Source: Zobellia uliginosa (GTDB taxonomy: Bacteria > Bacteroidota > Bacteroidia > Flavobacteriales > Flavobacteriaceae). From it: a DNA stretch of 64,000 bases. The position numbers were made by a program, and so were the translations under genes. Positions 35,524-45,009 of the stretch are shown here, in pieces (within the stretch, counting starts at the first letter, position 1; the number at the start of each line of letters is the position of its first letter). The DNA is taken from assembly GCF_900156625.1 (NCBI RefSeq), contig NZ_FTOB01000001.1, positions 930,001 to 994,000 on the forward strand. The letters run 5' to 3'. The notes beneath the pieces were generated by a model. That model did no database searches, was not told where the DNA came from, and saw only the letters and a list, made by a program, of their open reading frames with translations.

Positions 35524-36879
35524 ATGAAAAAGCTATTGTTATCATCTATAGCGTTTGTTTTTTTGCTCAGCAGTTGCGGGTCAAAAACCAAAGGAGAGCT
35601 AGTCGGGGTCCAAGGAAAGAAATGGTACCCTGAGAAACCTTATGGTATGGAGCTCATTCCAAGAGGTTCCTTTATCATGGGTAAAACCGAAGAAGACCAG
35701 GCTAAAGTTCTGAACGCACCAACAAAGACCGTTACGGTCAGATCGTTCTACATGGATGATACCGAGATTACGAACAGCGAGTATCGTCAGTTCGTAGAAT
35801 GGGTGCAGGATTCCATTACCAGGACACGATTGGCCATATTGGCCGATGAACTAGGTTTGGGGCCGGAAGACGGAGGTATTGGTGAGTATGCGTTCAAGGA
35901 TGCGGACACAACGAAACTTTCAGCTTACGACAAGTACATGTTGGATAATTATGCCGGCATGGGCGAAACTGGTTTTGAAGGTCGCGCTTTGAACAAAGAA
36001 GAAGATTTGATCTGGGATATCTCTGAGTACCCAGATGAGTATTATACCGAGGTTATGGATTCCTTGTACATTCCCGAGGAGGAATCGTATAACGGTCAGC
36101 GTACTATCGATGTAACCAAATTGAAGTACAAGTACAGCTGGATGGATATCGAAGCTGCCGCCCGTTCCAGAACCGGAAGCAGAAAAGATTTTATCCGTCA
36201 GGAAGAACTTGAAATCTATCCGGATACAACCGTTTGGATCCGTGATTTTGAATACTCGTACAATGAGCCGATGCACAACGATTATTTTTGGCACGATGCG
36301 TACAGCGAGTATCCTGTAGTGGGTGTGTCTTGGCAGCAAGCCAGGGCCTTCTGTAACTGGAGGACCAAGTTCAAGAACGATGATCAAAAAAGTAAAGGCA
36401 AGCAATTTGTAAACCAGTTCAGGTTACCTACCGAAGCTGAATGGGAATATGCTGCCAGAGGTGGTATCGAAGGAGGAACCTACCCATGGGGCGGACCTTA
36501 CGTGATAAGCGATACAGGTTGTTTTATGGCAAACTTTAAACCACAACGAGGCGATTATGCGGCCGATGCAGCTTTATATACTGTAGAAGCGAAATCATAT
36601 GAGCCTAATGACTTCAACCTTTACAACATGGCCGGTAACGTGTCTGAATGGACCAACTCCAGCTATGATCCATCATCTTACGAATTCGTTTCTACAATGA
36701 ACCCTAACGGTGGCGACGGGGCAAATGCTAGAAAAGTAATACGAGGTGGTTCTTGGAAAGATGTTGCTTACTTCCTACAGGTAAGTACAAGAGATTACGA
36801 ATATGCCGATTCGGCACGTAGTTACATCGGTTTCAGAACGGTACAGGATTACATGGGAGAAGAAGATTCAACACAATAG
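35524..36879 (+). CDS. gldK: Gliding motility / T9SS lipoprotein GldK
   Basis: A 451-residue outer-membrane-associated lipoprotein (lipobox LSSC, Cys about 18) of the type IX secretion core. GldK and GldN form the periplasmic ring beneath the outer membrane. The body is a formylglycine-generating-enzyme (FGE) fold: MELIPRGSFIMG near the start, FRLPTEAEWEYAARGG, MAGNVSEWT and VIRGGSWKD. The cysteines of true FGE are absent, so it is structural. It is the first of gldK-gldL-gldM-gldN. Confidence 0.97.
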   Translation: MKKLLLSSIAFVFLLSSCGSKTKGELVGVQGKKWYPEKPYGMELIPRGSFIMGKTEEDQAKVLNAPTKTVTVRSFYMDDTEITNSEYRQFVEWVQDSITRTRLAILADELGLGPEDGGIGEYAFKDADTTKLSAYDKYMLDNYAGMGETGFEGRALNKEEDLIWDISEYPDEYYTEVMDSLYIPEEESYNGQRTIDVTKLKYKYSWMDIEAAARSRTGSRKDFIRQEELEIYPDTTVWIRDFEYSYNEPMHNDYFWHDAYSEYPVVGVSWQQARAFCNWRTKFKNDDQKSKGKQFVNQFRLPTEAEWEYAARGGIEGGTYPWGGPYVISDTGCFMANFKPQRGDYAADAALYTVEAKSYEPNDFNLYNMAGNVSEWTNSSYDPSSYEFVSTMNPNGGDGANARKVIRGGSWKDVAYFLQVSTRDYEYADSARSYIGFRTVQDYMGEEDSTQ

Positions 36880-37024
36880 AACACCTACGTTTTATAGTTT
36901 ATTTCAAATACACAAATACAAATACACCCTCTGATTCTTCAAGCCATTGGAGATGACGAAAACAAATCAAACAGTAAACCAAATCTTTATTATTAACATT
37001 AAATTTCAAATTAAATCTTAAATT

Positions 37025-37681
37025 ATGGCACAGTCAAAATCAACAAAAAAGTTATTCAACATGGCCTACGGTCTTGGAGCGTCGGTAGTAATTATTGGTG
37101 CGTTATTCAAGATACTTCACTGGGAATTCGGACCTTTAACAGGTGGTCTTCTTTTGGCGATAGGTCTTATCACTGAAGCTCTTATTTTTGCCATTAGTGC
37201 ATTTGAGCCTGTAGATGACGAGTACGATTGGTCTTTAGTATATCCAGAATTGGCCGGCGGTGCTTCTTCAGGAGTTGCTAGAAGTAACGAAGCCCAGGAA
37301 ATCAAGGAAGCTGAAGCTTCATTGTCCGCTAAATTGGACAACTTGCTAAAAGAAGCCGGTGTCGATGCCAGCTTAATGGAGAGCCTTGGTTCTAGTATCC
37401 GCAACTTTGAAGGTGCTGCCAAAGGTATTGCCCCAACGGTTGATGCTATGGAGTCTACAAGAAAATATTCTGAGGAAATGGTTCAGGCCGCAGCTCAGAT
37501 GGAGTCTTTGAACAGCTTGTACAAAGTACAGTTGGAGAGCGCTAGCAAACAAGCTTCGGTAAACGAAGAAGTTGTACAAAATGCATCTGCCCTTAAAGAT
37601 CAAATGGAGTCATTGGCTACCAACCTTTCTTCTTTGAACGGAGTCTACGGAGGTATGTTGACTGCAATGAACAGAAACTAA
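37025..37681 (+). CDS. gldL: Gliding motility / T9SS inner-membrane motor protein GldL
   Basis: A 218-residue protein with two closely spaced N-terminal membrane helices (about 15-35 and 40-60), the second with the FGPLTGGLLLAIGLITEALIF... region carrying a buried glutamate typical of proton-driven motors, and a cytoplasmic coiled-coil tail. With GldM it forms the proton-powered GldLM motor of T9SS and gliding. It lies 145 bp after gldK and 56 bp before gldM. Confidence 0.97.
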   Translation: MAQSKSTKKLFNMAYGLGASVVIIGALFKILHWEFGPLTGGLLLAIGLITEALIFAISAFEPVDDEYDWSLVYPELAGGASSGVARSNEAQEIKEAEASLSAKLDNLLKEAGVDASLMESLGSSIRNFEGAAKGIAPTVDAMESTRKYSEEMVQAAAQMESLNSLYKVQLESASKQASVNEEVVQNASALKDQMESLATNLSSLNGVYGGMLTAMNRN

Positions 37682-37737
37682 TTAGAGATTAGTTAACCCC
37701 AAATCGAACAATTAATCAAATCTAATTAGAAAAAAAC

Positions 37738-39297
37738 ATGGCAGGAGGAAAAGCAACACCACGTCAGAAGATGATCAATCTTATGTATTTGATCTTCATC
37801 GCTATGCTGGCGTTAAACATGAGTAAAGAAGTACTTGCAGCTTTCGGTATTATGAACGAAAAGATGGAGGCTTCTAACGCGAAGACCACAGAAAGTAACC
37901 TAGCTTTCTTAGACGGTCTAGAAACTAAAGCTTCCGAAGATTCGGAGAAATACGGAAAGCTTTATCAAGATGCCCAAAAAATCAAGCAATTGTCGCAAGA
38001 TTATTACGACTATCTTGAGGGTCTTAAACAGGGAATGACAGAAGGTCTGGAAGATGCAAAAGATTATGCACGAATGGACAATTCCGATTTCTTAGATCAA
38101 AAATTCTTTCAAGGCGATAATCTTTCCGAAGGAGGAAAGGAGTTCATGAAAAGAATCAATGATTACCGTACACAAGTTGCGGCTATCGTACCAAAAGATT
38201 TGAAAGAATCTGTAAATGTCCGCTTCAAGACCGGTGATGAAAATGGTCAGGAAGTAAAAAGGGACGGTACAAAACAAGATTGGATCAATTACCACTACGA
38301 AGGATATCCTTTAGTAGCTTCTTTAGCCAAGATTACTGCGCTTCAAGCAGACGTTAAGGCCACTGAGGAAGACGCTCTGAAAAGAATGTTGGAAGGTGAG
38401 TTGACCAGCCAAGTATCACTTAAGAATTTTGCAACATCGCTACAGGCTAGTAAGTCTGCCTTTTATGCCGGTGAGAAGTACGACGGTAAGATTATCATTA
38501 GTAAAACCGATAATTCTTCTACACCAGTTAAAGCCGAGTTGACCCTTGATGGAAGAAAACTTTCTGAAGGTACCGACTATAAATTAGAGGCCGGTGGTGT
38601 TAAAATGTTGATCGGTGCAGGTGCTGCAGGTGATCACGTTGTAGAAGGTACATTGTACTTTAAGCAAGATGGCGAAGAGATTCCCGTACCGGTTAAGAAT
38701 AGTTTTGCTACCATTAGCAAGCCTAATGCTGCTTTGATCGCTGCCGATAAGATGAACGTTGTTTATCGTGGTGTAGCTAACCCAATGAGTATTTCTATAC
38801 CGGGTATACCTAATAACAAAGTTAACGCTTCTGCGCCTGGTTTGAAATCCGTAGGTGGTAGCAAGTATGTTATGAACCCTGGTAAAGGTAGAACGGTTAC
38901 GATTACCGCATCCGGTAAATTGCCCGATGGTCAGACCGTATCTTCTAAATCTGAGTTCAGAATTAAGGATATTCCAAGACCTGCCGGTTCTGTAAGTAAG
39001 CAGACAGGTAGTGCTAAAATGCCTAGGGCTAACATGGAAATCGCCACTATCGGTGCAATGTTAGAGGACTTTGATTTTGACTTGAACCTTGCCGTTAGCG
39101 GATTTAAGTTCAAGGTTCCTGGTCAGCCTACCGTAAGCGTAAACGGAAACAGATTGAACGCTAATGCCAAGTCGGCCCTTAAGAGAGCCAAAAGAGGTGA
39201 CGCTGTTCAGATATTCGATATCCAAGCTTACATTACAAATAACAAGAGTTATAAATTGAAGAAAGTATCTCCGGTTGTAGTGGAGATAACAAACTAA
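37738..39297 (+). CDS. gldM: Gliding motility / T9SS protein GldM
   Basis: A 519-residue bitopic protein: an N-terminal membrane helix (about 12-33, NLMYLIFIAMLALNMSKEVL with a conserved GGKATPRQKM start), then four periplasmic domains, the first helical (about 40-215) and the rest beta-rich. It transmits motion of the GldL motor across the periplasm to the GldK-GldN ring. The gene follows gldL by 56 bp. A stem-loop separates it from gldN. Confidence 0.97.
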   Translation: MAGGKATPRQKMINLMYLIFIAMLALNMSKEVLAAFGIMNEKMEASNAKTTESNLAFLDGLETKASEDSEKYGKLYQDAQKIKQLSQDYYDYLEGLKQGMTEGLEDAKDYARMDNSDFLDQKFFQGDNLSEGGKEFMKRINDYRTQVAAIVPKDLKESVNVRFKTGDENGQEVKRDGTKQDWINYHYEGYPLVASLAKITALQADVKATEEDALKRMLEGELTSQVSLKNFATSLQASKSAFYAGEKYDGKIIISKTDNSSTPVKAELTLDGRKLSEGTDYKLEAGGVKMLIGAGAAGDHVVEGTLYFKQDGEEIPVPVKNSFATISKPNAALIAADKMNVVYRGVANPMSISIPGIPNNKVNASAPGLKSVGGSKYVMNPGKGRTVTITASGKLPDGQTVSSKSEFRIKDIPRPAGSVSKQTGSAKMPRANMEIATIGAMLEDFDFDLNLAVSGFKFKVPGQPTVSVNGNRLNANAKSALKRAKRGDAVQIFDIQAYITNNKSYKLKKVSPVVVEITN

Positions 39298-39311
39298 TAA
39301 CAACTAGTAAA

Positions 39312-39337
39312 ACCGAGCGGTCTTTTGATCGCTCGGT
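39312..39337 (+). promoter_or_regulatory. Hairpin between gldM and gldN
   Basis: An 11-bp stem (ACCGAGCGGTC / GATCGCTCGGT, one G-U pair) with a TTTT loop in the 59-bp gap between the two genes. No continuous T run follows, so it is more likely an RNA-stability or processing element than a terminator. Confidence 0.55.
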
Positions 39338-39356
39338 AATTTAAAATTTTACAAAC

Positions 39357-40259
39357 ATGAATTGGAAAAATGCTTTAGTAATTGGTGCAGTAACTTTGTT
39401 ACCGGTTTCCATGATGGCCCAGGCGAACATCTTGAACGCCAAAAAGCCCGAGGAAATAGGTGTCAAGACCGAAGCTCAGAAAGCTTTGGACAATGATGCT
39501 CCCCTTGAGTATGGTTATGTTGATGATCGTGACATCCTTTGGTCTAAGACCGTTTGGGAAGTTATCGACCTTGACGAAAGGGTGAACTTCCCCTTGTATT
39601 ACCCTACAGACACTATCGACATAGGCAACGACAGAAGATCATTGTACGATGTGCTTATTAAGAACATCAAAAATGGTAGACTGAAAGATGTGTATGCAGA
39701 TTCTTACTTTACCGATAAACGAAAGTTTAGTGATCTTGAGAGTACACTGCAAAAGGTAGATACTACCGATTACGGTTACGAACAGATCAATGCTGGGGAA
39801 GAATTATCTCCCGAGTATGTAATGAAGAGAACCCTTACCGCAGCCGATATTGAGGAGTACCGAATTAAAGGTATGTGGTATTTTGATAAACGTCAAGGTG
39901 AGCTAAAGTACCGCTTGTTAGGTATAGCCCCGGTTGCCCCCGATGTTAACTTTATTGATGATGACTCTATGGATCCCAGTGATGCTAAAGTTGAGCTTTT
40001 TTGGGTATGGTACCCAGATGCCCGACAGATATTGCATGAGGCCAAAGTCTTTAACCAAAGAAACTCTGCACAGCCTATCTCTTTCGATATGTTGCTTAAC
40101 GCAAGACGTTTCAACGGTGTAATCTATAGGGAAGACAACGTTCATGGCGATCGAAAGGTAAACGATTACATAACCGACAACGCCTTGTTCCAATTGCTTG
40201 AGGCCACTAGGATTCAAGAGGTCATTAGAGACCGTGAACAAGATATGTGGGCTTACTAG
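39357..40259 (+). CDS. gldN: Gliding motility / T9SS periplasmic protein GldN
   Basis: A 300-residue secreted protein with an N-terminal signal peptide (about 1-21, ending MMAQ). The mature part shows the GldN/PorN pattern (YVDDRDILWSKTVWEVIDLDERVN, LTAADIEEYRIKGMWYFDKRQGEL and the RRFNGVIYREDNV block). It assembles with GldK into the periplasmic ring of T9SS. It is the last gld gene of the operon and is followed by a strong terminator. Confidence 0.96.
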   Translation: MNWKNALVIGAVTLLPVSMMAQANILNAKKPEEIGVKTEAQKALDNDAPLEYGYVDDRDILWSKTVWEVIDLDERVNFPLYYPTDTIDIGNDRRSLYDVLIKNIKNGRLKDVYADSYFTDKRKFSDLESTLQKVDTTDYGYEQINAGEELSPEYVMKRTLTAADIEEYRIKGMWYFDKRQGELKYRLLGIAPVAPDVNFIDDDSMDPSDAKVELFWVWYPDARQILHEAKVFNQRNSAQPISFDMLLNARRFNGVIYREDNVHGDRKVNDYITDNALFQLLEATRIQEVIRDREQDMWAY

Positions 40260-40290
40260 ACCCTAGAACATTCCAATTCAAATAGTATTT

Positions 40291-40322
40291 AGCGCCCCGA
40301 CATTTTTGTCGGGGCGCTTTTT
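40291..40322 (+). terminator. Intrinsic terminator of the gldKLMN operon
   Basis: AGCGCCCCGACA pairs with TGTCGGGGCGCT (12 bp) around a TTTT loop and is followed by T. It lies 31 bp after the gldN stop. Confidence 0.9.
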
Positions 40323-40336
40323 GATTGTCAATTTTC

Positions 40337-40344
40337 TACCTTTG
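40337..40344 (+). promoter_or_regulatory. Putative -7 element (TACCTTTG) 4 nt before a FAD oxidoreductase ATG
   Basis: An exact TAnnTTTG match, with only 4 nt to the ATG at 40349, implying a leaderless transcript. The -33 position lies in the T-rich end of the preceding terminator, with no clear TTG. Confidence 0.4.
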
Positions 40345-40348
40345 GGGC

Positions 40349-41401
40349 ATGGTAGATTATATAATTGTAGGCCTGGGTTTGGCCGGTATTTCATTTTGTG
40401 AACAGCTAGAGGGGCACAATAAGACTTTTAAGGTCATCAACGATGATTCACAAACCTCTTCCAAGGTTGCGGGAGGGCTTTATAACCCTGTCATCTTAAA
40501 GCGGTTTACTTTGGCCTGGCAGGCCGATGAACAGTTGAAGGAGGCAAAGACCTTTTATGCCGATTTGGAGGCTAAACTAAAGGTGAGGCTTGACTACGGG
40601 CTTCCGGTGTACCGGCGCTTTCATTCTGCGGAAGAGCAAAACCAATGGTTTGAAGCTTCCGATAAAAAAGGCTTGGGAAAATTTTTGAGTACGCAGCTCC
40701 AACCCAATACCAATGCCTGTATAGATGCTCCTTTCGGATTTGGCGAGGTGAGGCATACGGGAAGAATAGATACCGAAGCGCTCTTGTCTTCCTATAAAAA
40801 ATACCTCCTTGAAAAAGCATTGTTGCTAGAGGAGACTTTTAATTTTGACATCTTACGACAGGTCGGGGAAGGCGTGGCCTACGGAACCCTAAAGGCCAAG
40901 CATATTGTTTTTGCCGAGGGCTATGGTTTAAAGAACAATCCTTTTTTCAACTACTTGCCCTTGCAAGGCTCCAAAGGTGAATATTTAATGATCAAGGCAC
41001 CCGACCTAAAAGAGGATAAGGCCATTAAGTCGGCCATATTCATTATTCCTCAAGGGGGCGATGTATATCGGGTAGGGGCCAATTATGAACGGAACGACAA
41101 GACGAATACACCTACTGAAGCCGCTAAGAACGGTCTGTTGGATAAATTACGGACCGTGTTAAAATGTGATTTTGAACTTATTGGTCAGGTTGCGGGTATA
41201 CGCCCTACGGTCGAGGATAGGAAGCCCTTGGTGGGCAGGCATCCCAAAATGGAGCATATGTATGTGCTTAATGGCTTTGGCTCCCGAGGAGTGCTTATAG
41301 GGCCATCGGCATCGAAGCAATTGTACGGTTTTATCGAAAACAGGGAGGCCTTAGACCCACAGCTCGATATAGCCCGTTTTACGCAGAAGTATTTTCGGTA
41401 A
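40349..41401 (+). CDS. FAD-dependent amine/glycine oxidase-like oxidoreductase (DAO family)
   Basis: A 350-residue soluble flavoprotein. The start at 40349 (MVDYIIVGLGLAG) places the dinucleotide-binding GxGxxG (GLGLAG) at residues 8-13. Other DAO-family features are the substrate-domain beta sheet, a second FAD-binding segment (GSKGEYLMI) and the C-terminal GFGSRGVLIGPSAS loop that closes on the flavin. The reaction is probably oxidation of a C-N bond, but the substrate is unknown. It converges with a DUF983 gene, overlapping it by 23 bp at the 3' ends. Confidence 0.85.
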   Translation: MVDYIIVGLGLAGISFCEQLEGHNKTFKVINDDSQTSSKVAGGLYNPVILKRFTLAWQADEQLKEAKTFYADLEAKLKVRLDYGLPVYRRFHSAEEQNQWFEASDKKGLGKFLSTQLQPNTNACIDAPFGFGEVRHTGRIDTEALLSSYKKYLLEKALLLEETFNFDILRQVGEGVAYGTLKAKHIVFAEGYGLKNNPFFNYLPLQGSKGEYLMIKAPDLKEDKAIKSAIFIIPQGGDVYRVGANYERNDKTNTPTEAAKNGLLDKLRTVLKCDFELIGQVAGIRPTVEDRKPLVGRHPKMEHMYVLNGFGSRGVLIGPSASKQLYGFIENREALDPQLDIARFTQKYFR

Positions 41402-41795
41402 CTTTTTTATGGTGTTCGGCCACGGCGTTGGGATCGTAGCCAATGAAGAAATTGATCCAGATGTTTCTTGAGAGTCGAATGATCAGGGGCATAAATACAA
41501 TCATCGTACAGACGATGGCAATAAAGGTGTTGACCAAGTTGGCCCCTACGAATAAAAAGCTGATAACAAATGCCGCTACGGCAAAGGCAATACCCACGGC
41601 ATAACTAACATACATGGCCCCGTAAAAGAAAGAGGGCTCTATCTTATATTTGGTGCCGCAATGTGAGCAACGTTCGTGCATGTCGAAAATTTTACCCAAA
41701 TGATAGGGGTTTTTGTCTTCGTACATGCTCTCTTCATGGCATTTGGGACAACTTCCTGTTAAAATGCTGTATAGTTTGTTTCCTTTTTTTAACAT
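41379..41795 (-). CDS. DUF983 small membrane protein with zinc ribbon
   Basis: A 138-residue DUF983 protein. The N-terminal soluble part has two CxxC pairs (CPKC and CSHCG) in a zinc-ribbon arrangement, followed by two membrane helices (about 60-85 and 90-110) and a short tail. I use the ATG at 41795; a longer frame would need a TTG start lying inside the promoter element. The biochemical role of the family is unknown; some members sit beside cytochrome oxidase genes, not so here. Confidence 0.85.
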   Translation of the reverse strand: MLKKGNKLYSILTGSCPKCHEESMYEDKNPYHLGKIFDMHERCSHCGTKYKIEPSFFYGAMYVSYAVGIAFAVAAFVISFLFVGANLVNTFIAIVCTMIVFMPLIIRLSRNIWINFFIGYDPNAVAEHHKKVTENTSA

Positions 41796-41810
41796 TTGCA
41801 AAACTTTGGA

Positions 41811-41839
41811 CAAAAGTACGATTTTGACTTTTTATTCAA
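41811..41839 (-). promoter_or_regulatory. Promoter of DUF983 gene (TACTTTTG -7, TTG -33)
   Basis: The -7 element TACTTTTG is at 41811-41818 and TTG at 41837-41839, spacing 18 bp. The ATG at 41795 lies 15 nt downstream, implying a 5' leader of under 10 nt. Confidence 0.6.
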
Positions 41840-41931
41840 CGTAACGATCATTACAAATAATAGTTTTTTCTTAGTAATAAAGTAAACCACCTTTTAGGCA
41901 CGAAGCCTATCTTAATCTAGAATTTTAAAGT

Positions 41932-43842
41932 ATGTTGAACGTTCATAATCTTTCCGTATCCTTTGGCGGAGAATATCTTTTCGAAGAAATTTCATTTCGT
42001 TTGAACGGGGGCGATCGGGTAGGTCTCATCGGCAAGAACGGGGCGGGTAAATCAACACTCTTAAAATTGCTGTCAAAAGATATGCCCATTGATTCGGGTA
42101 CGATCGCTACGGAAAAGAATATCAAGATCGGCTTTCTTCGCCAGGATATTGATTTTGTCGTGGGACGTACGGTTTTGGAAGAGTCGTATCAGGCTTTTGA
42201 GGAAATAAAGGCGTTAGAGCTCAAACTTGATGATATCAACCATCAATTGGCCGAACGAACCGATTATGAAAGTGAGATCTACCATCAGCTAATGGTCGAT
42301 TTGAGCGACATTACCCATCGGTATGAAATTTTAGGGGGGTATAACTACCAGGGCGAGACCGAAAAGATATTACTGGGCCTTGGTTTTAAGCGGGAAGATT
42401 TCGATAAAAAGACCGATACCTTCTCAGGAGGGTGGCGTATGCGAATAGAATTGGCCAAGCTATTGCTCCAGAGTAACGATGTATTGCTTTTGGATGAGCC
42501 CACCAACCACTTGGATATTGAATCGATCATTTGGTTGGAGCAGTTCTTAAATGGTTATACGGGAGCTGTGGTCATCGTATCGCATGATAAGATGTTTTTG
42601 GATAACGTGACCAACCGAACCATAGAAATTTCTTTGGGACGGATCTACGATTACAATAAACCGTATTCGCAATTTCTAAAACTCAGGGGCGAGATCAAAG
42701 AACAACAGCTCAATGCCCAAAAGAACCAAGAAAAGGAAATACAACAGGCCGAACGTCTGATCGAAAAGTTTAGGGCCAAAAGCACCAAGGCTTCCATGGC
42801 GCAATCGCTTATCAAGAAACTGGATAAAATGGAGCGCATTGAGGTAGATCAAGATGACAACGCCGTAATGAACCTGCGTTTTCCGGTTTCGGTAACGCCC
42901 GGTAAGGTGATAGCCGAGATAGAAGGCCTCTGTAAAAGCTACGGGAGCAAAGAGGTTCTAAAAGACATCAACCTGCTTTTGGAACGCGATAGTAAAACCG
43001 CTTTCGTGGGGCAAAACGGACAGGGAAAGTCCACATTGGCAAAGATAATGGTCGGAGACCTTGATTACGAAGGTAAAATGAAGTTGGGGCACAATGTGCA
43101 AATCGGGTATTTTGCCCAAAACCAGGCCGAGTATCTTGATGGGAACAAAACCATATTGGATACCATGATCGACGCCGCCAACGAAAAGAACCGAAGTAAG
43201 GTGAGGGATATATTGGGATCCTTCCTGTTTCGGGGTGATGAGGTGGAAAAATATGTAAAGGTGCTTTCCGGAGGGGAGAGAAACCGTTTGGCTTTGGCTA
43301 AAATGTTGCTACAACCCTTTAATGTGTTGGTTATGGATGAACCTACCAACCACTTGGATATACAATCAAAGAATGTACTGAAACAGGCATTGCAAAATTT
43401 TGACGGTACCCTGGTACTGGTTTCGCATGATAGGGACTTCCTTCAAGGGCTGACCAACAAGGTATATGAGTTTAAGGACAAGGGGATTAAAGAATATCTG
43501 GGCGATATCGATTTTTACCTTGAGCAACGCAAGGTCGAAGATTTTAGGGCCATTGAAAAAAAACAGGGCCAACAAAAAAAAGCCGTAGCGCCTAAATCAA
43601 GTGGCAACGATTTTAAGGATCAAAAGAAATTAAAATCGCTTAAGAATAAGTTGAGCAATGTAGAAAGTGATATTTCTAGACTTGAAAAGGAGATTGGCGA
43701 AATAGACCATCAGTTGATGATGGATTACGACGCTACCATTGCCAAGCCTAATTTTTTTGACGGTTATCAGAAGAAGAAAAAGCAATTGGAGCAGCTGATG
43801 TCCAAATGGGAAGATATTACCTTGGAACTTGAAAATTTCTAA
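41932..43842 (+). CDS. ABC-F family ATP-binding protein
   Basis: A 636-residue soluble protein with two ABC ATPase domains in one chain and no membrane part. Walker A motifs are GKNGAGKST (about 37-45) and GQNGQGKST (about 363-371); signatures are FSGGWRMR and LSGGERNR; Walker B motifs are VLLLDEPTNHLD and VLVMDEPTNHLD. The inter-domain linker is charged and helical, and the C-terminus has an ABC_tran_CTD-type coiled coil (about 560-635). ABC-F proteins bind the ribosomal E site and rescue stalled translation (EttA/Uup/YdiF types). The C-terminal domain resembles the Uup group, but the exact subfamily cannot be fixed here. Confidence 0.93.
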   Translation: MLNVHNLSVSFGGEYLFEEISFRLNGGDRVGLIGKNGAGKSTLLKLLSKDMPIDSGTIATEKNIKIGFLRQDIDFVVGRTVLEESYQAFEEIKALELKLDDINHQLAERTDYESEIYHQLMVDLSDITHRYEILGGYNYQGETEKILLGLGFKREDFDKKTDTFSGGWRMRIELAKLLLQSNDVLLLDEPTNHLDIESIIWLEQFLNGYTGAVVIVSHDKMFLDNVTNRTIEISLGRIYDYNKPYSQFLKLRGEIKEQQLNAQKNQEKEIQQAERLIEKFRAKSTKASMAQSLIKKLDKMERIEVDQDDNAVMNLRFPVSVTPGKVIAEIEGLCKSYGSKEVLKDINLLLERDSKTAFVGQNGQGKSTLAKIMVGDLDYEGKMKLGHNVQIGYFAQNQAEYLDGNKTILDTMIDAANEKNRSKVRDILGSFLFRGDEVEKYVKVLSGGERNRLALAKMLLQPFNVLVMDEPTNHLDIQSKNVLKQALQNFDGTLVLVSHDRDFLQGLTNKVYEFKDKGIKEYLGDIDFYLEQRKVEDFRAIEKKQGQQKKAVAPKSSGNDFKDQKKLKSLKNKLSNVESDISRLEKEIGEIDHQLMMDYDATIAKPNFFDGYQKKKKQLEQLMSKWEDITLELENF

Positions 43843-44017
43843 AAAAAAGGGCTGGATCTAGGGGCCCTGTTTGTTCTCACAACAGATTATCGGGTTTTCA
43901 CAACATATTCAAGCACTTAATCGATATTTTTTGTTTTTCGACCATGTTTAGCCTTACTTTGTAGGGTAATTCTCAGTGACTTACGCCCATCTTACTGTCA
44001 ATCGAAAAAAACATGAT

Positions 44018-44890
44018 ATGAAAAATCTATTTAGTTGTCTGATTCTTTTCTTCATTACCGTGCATACGGTATTGGCCGAAGTACCGAACAAAGAGAAAGA
44101 ATTTCTTGTAGATCTTTATAATGCTACGGATGGGGATTCGTGGGAAAGAAAGTGGGATTTGACTGCTGATATAGAGACATGGCAAGGTGTTACTGTGAGA
44201 AACAATCGTGTGGTAGAAATCAATTTGTTTAAAAATAACCTACAAGGAACGATTCCGGCCAGTATTGCCAATCTTGAAAAACTTGAGAAATTGAATTTGG
44301 CCTTTAATGGAATTACTGGCGAAATTCCAAAAGAAATTGCCCAGTTGTCAAGACTTCAGGTGTTAAAATTGGAAATGAACCGAATTAAGGGGGAATTGCC
44401 CGAAGAATTAGGTGGAATGCGCAGCCTTAGGGAATTTACCGCATTTAATAATTTCTTGACAGGAAGTATTCCAGAAAGTATTGGGGAGATCAAAAACTTA
44501 AAGGTGTTGAACCTTTCCAGTAATAATTTAAAAGGAAATATTCCTAAATCGGTCGGTGGTTTGGCACAATTGGAGAGCCTGGGCCTTTTTGAAAACACCT
44601 TGGATGGAAGTATTCCTTCCGAAATAGGAGGTCTGACCAAGTTGAAAGAACTTGTACTGGCCAATAACCAATTAGGTGGAGATGTACCCGAAGAATTCGG
44701 TCAGCTTGCAAGTCTAGAGGTATTACAGATACAAAACAATAAGTTTGATTCGTTCAAGAACCTTAAATCGTTGGAAGAGAAAGAATTCTTGGTATTCGAT
44801 TACGATAGGGAAGACGCTAAAATCGATTTCAAAAATGTAAAGTACGGTAAAACAAGAATGGCCGATACGAAATTTGAAGACGAAGAATAG
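44018..44890 (+). CDS. Secreted plant-type leucine-rich-repeat protein
   Basis: A 291-residue exported protein with a signal peptide (about 1-20). An N-terminal cap (EFLVDLYNATDGDSWERKWD) of the kind found in plant-type LRR proteins is followed by about seven LRRs of the form LxxLxxLxLxxNxLxGxIPxxIGxL (about 75-240). The tail is charged. I use the ATG at 44018 because the longer frame starts with GTG and has no signal before it. Bacterial LRRs of this class are surface or periplasmic interaction modules. It has its own terminator and stands alone, so its target is unknown. Confidence 0.88.
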   Translation: MKNLFSCLILFFITVHTVLAEVPNKEKEFLVDLYNATDGDSWERKWDLTADIETWQGVTVRNNRVVEINLFKNNLQGTIPASIANLEKLEKLNLAFNGITGEIPKEIAQLSRLQVLKLEMNRIKGELPEELGGMRSLREFTAFNNFLTGSIPESIGEIKNLKVLNLSSNNLKGNIPKSVGGLAQLESLGLFENTLDGSIPSEIGGLTKLKELVLANNQLGGDVPEEFGQLASLEVLQIQNNKFDSFKNLKSLEEKEFLVFDYDREDAKIDFKNVKYGKTRMADTKFEDEE

Positions 44891-44928
44891 AAAATATAGA
44901 TTTCCATAATTTATTAGTTAGTTTGGTT

Positions 44929-44958
44929 AAAGGGATGCTGTACAGTATCCCTTTTTTT
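44929..44958 (+). terminator. Intrinsic terminator of the LRR gene
   Basis: AAAGGGAT pairs with ATCCCTTT around a 10-nt loop, with a run of T. It lies 39 bp past the stop codon. Confidence 0.8.
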
Positions 44959-45009
44959 ATGCATACTGCAAAAAACAATGTTTTAAGATAGATTTAACTT
45001 AACGGGCTT

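Noticed and set aside
41796-41813. TTG start for the DUF983 gene
   Set aside because: The codon falls inside the -7 promoter element, so it would not be in the transcript; the ATG at 41795 is used.
43976-44017. GTG-started extension of the LRR protein
   Set aside because: It would place a polar segment ahead of a clear signal peptide; the ATG at 44018 begins the signal directly.
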